Source: Saprospiraceae bacterium (lineage in GTDB: Bacteria; Bacteroidota; Bacteroidia; Chitinophagales; Saprospiraceae). From it: a stretch of 64,000 bases of DNA. Positions 57,901 to 64,000 of the stretch are shown in pieces. The position numbers and the translations under genes are program-made. Positions within the stretch are counted from its first letter, which is position 1; each line of letters opens with the position of its first letter. The stretch is from assembly GCA_016714895.1 (NCBI GenBank), contig JADKBV010000011.1, forward strand, positions 930,001 to 994,000, in the 5' to 3' direction. The notes beneath the pieces were generated by a model, which searched no databases, had not been told where the DNA came from, and saw only the letters and a program-made list of their open reading frames with translations.

Positions 57901-58927
57901 GGTTGTGAGGACAAAGGATGGATGTATGGATACCTTGTCTTTGGAAATTCCCATCATCGATAAACCGCAAGGAAATCTGTTGACGAATGGAAGTTGTACA
58001 AACGATCAAAACGGAAGTGTGATTTGGCTTTCAGAAGACAAAGATGTTACATTTTCTTTAGACAATATGTTGTTTACGAATGACACGGTTTTTACCTCCC
58101 TTTTGGCCGGTGATTACATCTTATATGTACAAAGTGGCGGTTTATGTTTTTATGAATATCCCTTTGTCATTCCGTCATTTGAACTGCCAAATTTTGATGT
58201 TGAGGTCAACGCTTCTTGTTCCGGCCTGGCAAACGGTCAGTTATTGATTCAAAGTGAAGAAGGAATGATGTACGAAATCAATGGAGTTCTTTCTGACACC
58301 CGACAGATTACCGGTTTATCACAAGGAATGTATTCCATAGTTTTGACCAATGAGGAGGGATGTAAAAAAGATACCTTGGTAGAGGTTCCTTTACATCCTG
58401 AACTCATCGTTACCTTTCCGGAGTTTAGTTCGGATTGTAATCCGAAAAACCTGGTGATCCGTCCTGAGGTCGTCAGCCATAGTGATTCGTTGCGGTATAT
58501 GTGGCAAAACCTTTCTACAACAGACCGGATAATGGCCACAGAATCAGGAATTTATTCCATCACCATCAGTGATGTGTGTCGTGTGGTCGAAAGATCATGG
58601 GATATTGAGATTGAAGGAGAGGACGGTATCATTAATGAAGATTTATTTCCAAATATTTTTGCGCCTCGCAGTACCACGGAAGAAAACCGATGTTTTAATC
58701 CTCTGAAGTTTATTTCAGCGGAAGCGTACAATTATTCATTGTTCATCTACGATCGCTGGGGCGAAAAAATATTTGAGACCCTTGAACGCGAAGATTGTTG
58801 GAATGGCAGGTTTCGCGATCAGGATGTCGTGCCCGGCGTTTACGTCTTTCTGATAGAATACAACCTGCAACATTGCGGCAGGATCAAAAAAGTGCAGAAA
58901 TACGGCGATGTGACGGTGATGTATTGA
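51937..58927 (+). CDS. Giant PKD-like T9SS type B adhesin, frameshifted
   Basis: A protein of about 2,330 residues once repaired. The signal is MKKYFFFFLFPAIAVLLGTI. The first ~1,500 residues are Cys-rich Ig/PKD-like modules (WNFGDPM...GKYTITLTITDPNGFC and similar). A SdrD_B-type segment (GTVFWDRNENDVYDAATDSL) follows. Then come ~85-residue repeats ending in DTFGC-type turns. The C-terminus (NIFAPRSTTEENRCF, FIYDRWGEKIFE, VVPGVYVFLIEY) is a T9SS type B sorting domain like that of gliding adhesins. One surplus T in the T4 run 56959-56962 breaks the frame after GGNTF; removing it joins NTF to TSQTLFEGLPVGIH. It is likely a surface adhesin. Confidence 0.85.
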
Positions 58928-59052
58928 CAAAACTTATTGGAAGTTATATTTTTAATAGTCAAGCCACAGCTACAAGATTGGCGCCATTCATCCTAATCAT
59001 AAAACAATTTCCCTGATAATTTTTCATGATGATATAAGCTTTTCGGGCAAAA

Positions 59053-59091
59053 AAGTCGCAACGAATTACTCTTAGAATAGGATTAGTTTAG
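59053..59091. repeat. Direct repeat, right copy, flanking the adhesin gene
   Basis: A copy of 51520-51560 with scattered base changes, about 125 bases after the adhesin stop codon. Confidence 0.6.
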
Positions 59092-59199
59092 ATAACGGGA
59101 AGGAGGTTTTCGGTTTTTATGCAGCATCATTAACAGTTTATTATGTCCGATGGCCGCACAAAAGAAAGGTCTTTGTCGTTTTTAAATAAAGATTTTGAC

Positions 59200-59694
59200 A
59201 TGGACAGATTTTTTATCCTTCTTTTTTTCTGTGGATTGTTGGGTTGTTCTTCCGGACAACCCCCTTTTCGATGGGTCGGGGACATTGACCCAAATCCGAA
59301 ACTTGACAACCCAAACTTTTTATTGTGTCACAGCGAAAATGATGTGAGACAATATTTTAACATGAGCAAGGGCTTGTCTTTTGAAGGAGAAAAACCTGCT
59401 ATCGTCAGTTATTTTGAAAATAATTACAAACCGGTGGATGTTTTGGAATCCGGATGGATCAGGGTGCGTTTTATCGTCAATTGTAAAGGGCAGAGCGGCC
59501 GGTTCCGAATGCTTGAATCGGATGAACACTACAAAGAAAGACCTTTTGATAAAAAGATATCCAATCAGATATTTACCCTCACCACACAATTGTCGGGATG
59601 GAAAATACTACAGGAAAAGTCGGAGGCAGTCGATTACTATCAATATCTCCTCTTCAAAATCAAAGACGGTCAAATCGTTAAAATATTGCCATAA
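59200..59694 (+). CDS. Hypothetical TonB-C-like lipoprotein
   Basis: About 164 residues. The start at 59200 gives MDRFFILLFFCGLLGCSSGQ, with lipobox Cys16. The mature part contains SGWIRVRFIVNCKGQSGRFRMLESDEHY, where a strand pair around VRFIVNCKGQ resembles the energy-transducer TonB C-terminal style fold; this is weak evidence. A longer frame from 59143 would bury the signal. It is 22 bases before the following TPR gene, so they are probably co-transcribed. Confidence 0.6.
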   Translation: MDRFFILLFFCGLLGCSSGQPPFRWVGDIDPNPKLDNPNFLLCHSENDVRQYFNMSKGLSFEGEKPAIVSYFENNYKPVDVLESGWIRVRFIVNCKGQSGRFRMLESDEHYKERPFDKKISNQIFTLTTQLSGWKILQEKSEAVDYYQYLLFKIKDGQIVKILP

Positions 59695-59716
59695 TCACTT
59701 CTCAACACGAAATCAC

Positions 59717-60580
59717 ATGTTAAAAATATATTTATTTCTCCTGTTGATATCTTTTCAGAATGTTTACGCCCAACCTAATTGTAATTATTATAAATTGTCG
59801 GGTGATCAAAAAAAGTATGAAGCCTGCAAAGCGGCTGAAAAAAGAGAAGGTCACTATCAGTTCAGTTGGGCATATCAAAATGCATTAGACGAAGCCCTGG
59901 CCATAGATTCCACTTTTTCTTATGCCTATTCAGCCAAGTCAACGGCTTATCTAAAAAGTGGCGATTTTGTGACCTGGGTGGAACTGATGAACAAAGCCGT
60001 CGAAATCGCTCCTGCAGATCATCTCGACTACCGGGGATGGTGCAGATATCAGTTTTTCCGTGATTATGAAGGTGCCATCGAAGACATCTTGTGGTTGAAA
60101 AAATTAAATAAAAACCATATCGGCTTTTCGGTCAACGGTGATTATCATCTCGACGTCGCACTCGCCCTTTGTTATAAAGCAACAAACAGAACGGATGAGG
60201 CCATCATCATTTTGGAAAATAAGATGAAGGATCCTCAGTTTATGACAGGTTTGTACGATCATCTCCACCTCGGAGTCATGTATCTCGAAAAAGGAGACTA
60301 TCAGAAAGCTTCTGAACAATTTAAGTTGCAGGAACAAAAAAATGATCTGGCAGAAAACCGTTTTTATGCGGCAATCGCTTCCCGCTTGTCAGACGATGAA
60401 GACAGTTATCTTTTTCATCTGAAAATGGCGAAAAAACATTATTTGAATGGTCAGAAAATGTTTGATCCTTACACAGAACATATCGACAAAATCTTTTTAT
60501 CGGACATTACAAATGAAGAACAAAAAAACTTCAAAACGGAGGCTTCGGAAGTAAACGGTTATGTATTGAGAAGGCAGTAA
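59717..60580 (+). CDS. Exported TPR-repeat protein
   Basis: A 287-residue protein with signal MLKIYLFLLLISFQNVYAQ. TPR-like helices follow: FSWAYQNALDEALAIDSTFSYAYSAKST, SGDFVTWVELMNKAVEIAP, DYEGAIEDILWLKKLN and YDHLHLGVMYLEKGDYQKASEQF. The start at 59717 is chosen because it opens the signal; the longer frame from 59381 runs antiphase through the preceding lipoprotein. It is probably a periplasmic protein; its partner is unknown. Confidence 0.75.
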   Translation: MLKIYLFLLLISFQNVYAQPNCNYYKLSGDQKKYEACKAAEKREGHYQFSWAYQNALDEALAIDSTFSYAYSAKSTAYLKSGDFVTWVELMNKAVEIAPADHLDYRGWCRYQFFRDYEGAIEDILWLKKLNKNHIGFSVNGDYHLDVALALCYKATNRTDEAIIILENKMKDPQFMTGLYDHLHLGVMYLEKGDYQKASEQFKLQEQKNDLAENRFYAAIASRLSDDEDSYLFHLKMAKKHYLNGQKMFDPYTEHIDKIFLSDITNEEQKNFKTEASEVNGYVLRRQ

Positions 60581-60711
60581 TCACTCTACATAAATACTCT
60601 TTGAACAGGATTTTGACATTACATAACATTAAAAAAAATACATCAGATTACCGTTCTAAAAATGGTATTCCAATGTATTTTTTTTAAATAGATTATTCTG
60701 GCAGGTTGCGC

Positions 60712-60915
60712 TTAATTTTTTTTGCAGGTAGTGATACCAAACGGTGCGTACAAAGGACAAAAGCTGATAAAGCTCGTCAATAAAAATACGGCTGCCAATA
60801 CCAACAATACTATACCCAATGTTCCACTGATGGTTCCGGTAAAATACAAGGCTGCGATGATCACGGCTATCACGATTCTGATGGTTTTGTCCATGCTTCC
60901 CATATTTGCTTTCAT
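60712..60915 (-). CDS. DUF2892 small membrane protein
   Basis: A 67-residue protein. MGSMDKTIRIVIAVIIAALY begins the YgaP-like DUF2892 pattern, followed by a second hydrophobic helix (GTLGIVLLVLAAVFLLTSFI) and the typical SFCPLYAPFGITTCKKN end with two Cys. It is inner-membrane; the function of the family is unclear and is often linked to sulfur or redox neighbours. It is co-directional with the Crp/Fnr gene upstream, as in other Bacteroidota, but has its own -7 box. Confidence 0.8.
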   Translation of the reverse strand: MKANMGSMDKTIRIVIAVIIAALYFTGTISGTLGIVLLVLAAVFLLTSFISFCPLYAPFGITTCKKN

Positions 60916-60953
60916 AAAATTTATATTTTGAAGATTAAAAATGAATTACAAAA

Positions 60954-60961
60954 CAAAGATA
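60954..60961 (-). promoter_or_regulatory. -7 promoter box of the DUF2892 gene
   Basis: CAAAGATA on the + strand reads TATCTTTG on the - strand, 38 bases before the ATG. Confidence 0.45.
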
Positions 60962-60989
60962 AGGTTGGAATTTACCATCACCCGTGACA

Positions 60990-61622
60990 TTAGTCACGTT
61001 GAGACAAAATAACCATGTTTTTGATGATTTTTATTTTTCCATCAGTTTCCAGTTTGTGTGCCACCCTGCTGATGACTTCTCTGGCAGTACCCAATTCTCT
61101 GGCGATTTTGGTGGGCGAAAACTCTGTTTGTTTATCAGCAAAAGCTTTTTGTTTGGTTTTTAGATAATCATACAGACGGTCTTCCATTTTTTGAAAAATG
61201 ACTTGTTGCAACGTATTCAACAGGTCTCCATACCTTTTATCATATTCTTTGTAAAAAATGTTGTGGAGTACAGGATGCGCATGAAGCCAGAAAACCAATT
61301 TGTCTGAAGGAAGGAGCAATACCACAGATTTTAGTTCCGTGACGGCAAAAACCTTACTGGGTGTATTTTCTCTGGATGCGGAAAAAGACATAACACAACT
61401 TTCCAAAGGCTGGATGTAGTACAACAACATTTCTTTGTCTTCAAACCGGGCAGCCACCCTGACAAGACCGGAAAGCACCAACGGCACATAACGGACGTAT
61501 TCTTTTTCCCGCAGGATTTCAGTATTGGGTTCTACTTCGCGGATGATGCCGTGTTCTTTGATTTTTTGGTACAATTCAGAGCCTAAAAACGAAAGTTGTT
61601 GCTGAAAAGAATCCAGGTTCAT
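60990..61622 (-). CDS. Crp/Fnr-family transcriptional regulator
   Basis: A 210-residue protein. The cNMP-binding-like N-terminal barrel (EPNTEILREKEYVRYVPLVLSGLVRVAARF, CVMSFSASRENTPSKVFAVTE) and a long dimer helix are followed by the HTH_Crp domain (FSPTKIARELGTAREVISRVAHKLETDGKI). No N-terminal Cys set for an Fe-S cluster is present, so it is not a classical Fnr; the effector is unknown. The DUF2892 gene 74 bases downstream is a plausible target. Confidence 0.9.
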   Translation of the reverse strand: MNLDSFQQQLSFLGSELYQKIKEHGIIREVEPNTEILREKEYVRYVPLVLSGLVRVAARFEDKEMLLYYIQPLESCVMSFSASRENTPSKVFAVTELKSVVLLLPSDKLVFWLHAHPVLHNIFYKEYDKRYGDLLNTLQQVIFQKMEDRLYDYLKTKQKAFADKQTEFSPTKIARELGTAREVISRVAHKLETDGKIKIIKNMVILSQRD

Positions 61623-61748
61623 GGTTTATGGAAAGTTATTTGTGTAAAATTAATCATTTTTGATAAAAAAGATCAGTTTTGAACAGCAAAAATGTATATT
61701 CTATCGTTTCATTTGAAAATACTAATCTTAAAAATTAAAATATTTGTA

Positions 61749-62393
61749 ATGATGATCAGAATCCTCACTGTTGTTTTTTTATTCATTTGTTATGGGTTTT
61801 CATGTGATAATTGTGACAATTATTTTACCAGGAATTATGTTTATGAATTGGATCAGAACCAATTAAAAAAAACGTATCAGGTTGGAGAAAATATTTTGTT
61901 GCCGGTAGAATTTTCAGCAATTATGAGCTGTGAAAACAATATTGTCTATGACAACAGTAACGGGGATTTTTCTTTTAATATCCAACTTTTAAGGATTCAG
62001 GAAAATAATCAGAATGTGACGGATGGATTGAGGTATTTTGAAATGCCCGATACCACCATTACTTTTACTACTTCAAATTCTGTATTTACAAGAGATATAC
62101 AAGGGCAATTTTCGCTGACTTGTGATGATCATTTTTGTGGAAAAAAAATTCCGATAACCTGTCTGGCACCGGGGTATTACGCTATATATTTAATGAACGG
62201 CACTTTCGGTGAATACAACGAATGTCAAAGTAATGATATGGCATTGTCTTTTTTAGCGGGTGACAACAATTTTTCCGTTTGTAAAGAAATCAATACCACG
62301 CGATTCAGCATCAATCCCGGCGGATTTGGTAATACATTCTTTGCTGAACCTGCCAATGAACCCCGATTGTATTTTTTTAAGGTGGTGGAATAA
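61749..62393 (+). CDS. Hypothetical lipoprotein
   Basis: About 214 residues. The start at 61749 or 61752 gives MMIRILTVVFLFICYGFSCD, a lipoprotein signal. The mature part is predicted beta-rich (YQVGENILLPVEFSAIMSC, FSFNIQLLRIQ, YAIYLMNGTFGEYNEC) with several Cys. The family is not recognised. It is divergent from the Crp/Fnr gene and convergent with the next T9SS protein, 16 bases apart. Confidence 0.6.
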   Translation: MMIRILTVVFLFICYGFSCDNCDNYFTRNYVYELDQNQLKKTYQVGENILLPVEFSAIMSCENNIVYDNSNGDFSFNIQLLRIQENNQNVTDGLRYFEMPDTTITFTTSNSVFTRDIQGQFSLTCDDHFCGKKIPITCLAPGYYAIYLMNGTFGEYNECQSNDMALSFLAGDNNFSVCKEINTTRFSINPGGFGNTFFAEPANEPRLYFFKVVE

Positions 62394-62409
62394 TGAAACC
62401 AATCGTTTT

Positions 62410-63246
62410 TTAAATCTTAAACCACTTTATCCAGGAATCATTTGTTTTGCCGTAGATTTTTAAAAAATAGATTCCATTCGGCCAGTCTTCCACATCTAAA
62501 GGCAATTCAGTTTCGTAATTATTTAATTTTAATCTTTTGAAACCTGTGTGATCAAAAATTTCAATATTTCCAGTTTTATCGTGTCCCGATTTAATATCTA
62601 ACCATTTGCTCGTAGGGTTGGGATAAACTGAATAATAATCTATGTTTTCATCTTCGGTAAAAACCTGGTGTTCCCGGCAATCAGTACCAAAACCGGCATC
62701 TTCCAGGAAATTTAATGAAACGGAATCTCTGGTCAAACATCTCAATAACCTTGTGTCATCTTGTAAACCTGACAAGGCAAAACGAAAACCCCAATTAACA
62801 CCTTTACCTTCCTCAAACCTCAATTTTTCATAATATCCGCAATGGAAGGCTGTGAAGTCAAATTCAATTATTTTGCGATTGTCTTTAAGGTAAGTCGTAT
62901 CTACAATTAATTCTGTGGACACAAAGCTGAATGTATCCCCTTTATTAAGGTTCATGTCCGACAACAAAACTTCATCTTCCTGATCAAATGCCCGGAACCA
63001 AAGTCTGGATTGTTCATCTGATTCCCTTAAAAAGCCGAAGTTATTAATTACTTTATATGCTACATTTTGTATGATCGTATCTCTTTCATGCACAAATGAT
63101 TCTACAATGCCGGCGTCACAATAAAGGGCTATGTAATTCCATTCTGTGTAAGATGATCCAAAAACGGTTTGATATTGCCCGAAAATGCAGGGTTGTAAAT
63201 ATATCCACAAAATTAATGTTGTAAAAAAAGCTTTTATATTGTATTT
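62410..63246 (-). CDS. T9SS type A sorting-domain protein
   Basis: About 278 residues. The signal is MKYNIKAFFTTLILWIYLQP (start 63246). The first ~190 residues are not recognised (SYTEWNYIALYCDAGIVESF, DMNLNKGDTFSFVSTELIVD). The last ~80 residues (YYSVYPNPTSKWLDIKSG, IEIFDHTGFKRLKL, WPNGIYFLKIYG) form the T9SS type A domain that directs export through the outer membrane. The substrate role is unknown. Confidence 0.8.
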   Translation of the reverse strand, partial: KYNIKAFFTTLILWIYLQPCIFGQYQTVFGSSYTEWNYIALYCDAGIVESFVHERDTIIQNVAYKVINNFGFLRESDEQSRLWFRAFDQEDEVLLSDMNLNKGDTFSFVSTELIVDTTYLKDNRKIIEFDFTAFHCGYYEKLRFEEGKGVNWGFRFALSGLQDDTRLLRCLTRDSVSLNFLEDAGFGTDCREHQVFTEDENIDYYSVYPNPTSKWLDIKSGHDKTGNIEIFDHTGFKRLKLNNYETELPLDVEDWPNGIYFLKIYGKTNDSWIKWFKI

Positions 63247-63584
63247 CATATGTATACACATTAACATGGCAAAATCATGGCAGAAAAATCTTTTTAATCA
63301 TTTTGATAAAACAAGCCCGCCACTCAAGGGTAAAAATAAGGGTAATCATGTAGAAATCGACATTTTTGACAGAAATATTTATCAATCTGTGTCTTAAGGG
63401 TGACAAAATAACAAACAGGGTTAATATTAATTTGATAGTAAACTGTAAGATTTTGATAATTAGATACTTCGAACGAGACGCGATACGCTTTGCTGACGAT
63501 GGGATTATCTGAAGATTTGATTTCGATCCTGAATCAGTGCTTCTTGTAAGATTCGACAAGATAGCATATAAAATCTTCTCTCCT
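63247..63584. other. Gap without a supported gene
   Basis: Open frames here on either strand give low-quality translations. No strong hairpin, repeat or promoter was recognised. Confidence 0.35.
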
Positions 63585-64000
63585 TTATCTGGATCTCAAT
63601 TTCTTTTTATCACTCACCAATACATGGTTGCCCTGGATTTCGACAAAGGTGGCATTCGGAAAAACTTTTTTAAATATTTCTTCGTAATATCGTTGTGTTG
63701 TACTGAGTTCTTTTTCTGTTTTGGCCAGCCGGTTGAATAATAAAACCCCGTTTGACGTGAGGTTTTCGTTGACACTTTCCAAAAAATCTTCTTCTTCAAA
63801 GGCGGCAGGGATTTTTTCGCTTATAAAAAGATCGACTGCGATCAAATCATATTTGTTTGAATCCTGCGCCACAAAATATATGGCGTCGGCCTGATGTAAT
63901 TCTATATCACTTTTCAAATCCCACAATACATATTTACTGGCCAGATGAATGACGGTCTCATCTATTTCCACACCGGTATAAGAATAGGTCTTGCCAAAAT
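63585..64000 (-). CDS. Spermidine-synthase-like methyltransferase-fold protein, C-terminal part
   Basis: The open frame continues to the right edge of the window. The visible ~138 residues start FGKTYSYTGVEIDETVIHLA, where the acidic VEID is the SAM/dcSAM-binding Asp/Glu motif. DIELHQADAIYFV and KYDLIAVDLFISEKIP follow, with the second acidic motif, then LTSNGVLLFNRL and VEIQGNHVLVSDKKKLRSR. This is the Rossmann half of spermine/spermidine synthase-like proteins. Whether it is a true aminopropyltransferase cannot be told without the N-terminus. Confidence 0.7.
   Translation of the reverse strand, partial: FGKTYSYTGVEIDETVIHLASKYVLWDLKSDIELHQADAIYFVAQDSNKYDLIAVDLFISEKIPAAFEEEDFLESVNENLTSNGVLLFNRLAKTEKELSTTQRYYEEIFKKVFPNATFVEIQGNHVLVSDKKKLRSR

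Noticed and set aside
59381..59716. N-terminal extension of the TPR gene
   Set aside because: It overlaps the preceding lipoprotein in another frame and would bury an obvious signal peptide.
1..64000. CRISPR arrays, tRNA or rRNA genes, intact transposases
   Set aside because: No regularly spaced repeats, no cloverleaf candidates that I could recognise by eye and no transposase motifs were found; a covariance-model scan would be needed to be certain about tRNAs.

Overview
The window reads as a chromosome segment of a Bacteroidota bacterium, most likely from the Saprospiria/Chitinophagia side of the phylum. This placement is inference. The evidence is a SusC/SusD pair, type IX secretion (T9SS) sorting domains of both types, TANNTTTG-type -7 promoter boxes, the TPR-DUF4292-EnvC gene trio, many lipoproteins, and A+T-rich DNA. 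I see no rRNA, tRNA, CRISPR array or intact insertion sequence.

Region 1 (1-6.6 kb) is an accessory stretch of short genes, all on the + strand. They encode a Lys-rich mini-protein, a 112-aa conserved protein, an S41-like lipoprotein, a 64-aa unknown, a GNAT-like protein with a 60-aa partner, a DUF6624 protein and a porin-like barrel. Three of these units start from near-identical copies of one promoter block. Two of those copies drive a very short ORF (29 and 26 codons) before the main gene, and the two encoded peptides resemble each other. This is the least explained signal in the window. The same stretch holds a 50-bp direct repeat and REP-like G/C hairpins.

Region 2 (6.7-15.4 kb, - strand) is housekeeping: the TPR/DUF4292/EnvC operon, a GCS2-CBS protein followed by an M16 peptidase homologue, a YceI lipoprotein and a DUF1003 membrane protein. 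Region 3 (15.7-26.4 kb) is a glycan-uptake locus: a T9SS-secreted protein with five SusE-like repeats, divergent SusC and SusD, a second TonB-dependent receptor and an AraC regulator. SusD carries an inserted module that looks like the SusE-like repeats.

Region 4 (26.6-38 kb) holds a large RHS/YD-repeat gene next to a phenylacetyl-CoA epoxygenase operon in the order paaR-like, E, A, B, C, D. A degraded copy of paaC/paaD sequence is interleaved with the end of the RHS gene. A palindrome between the paaR-like start codon and its -7 box is probably the operator. Region 5 (38.2-51.5 kb) has a TMTC-like membrane TPR protein, a NagZ-beta-lactamase fusion, polA, a LysR regulator divergent from two small genes and an SbtA bicarbonate transporter, and a purA-thiL operon.

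Region 6 (51.9-64 kb) begins with a giant PKD-like T9SS adhesin. It is flanked by ~40-bp direct repeats and is followed by small exported proteins, a DUF2892 protein, a Crp/Fnr regulator, a T9SS type A protein and the C-terminal part of a spermidine-synthase-like protein cut by the window edge. Three large genes (EnvC, RHS, adhesin) are each broken by a one-base change in a 4-5 base homopolymer. That pattern suggests residual sequencing error rather than three real pseudogenes.
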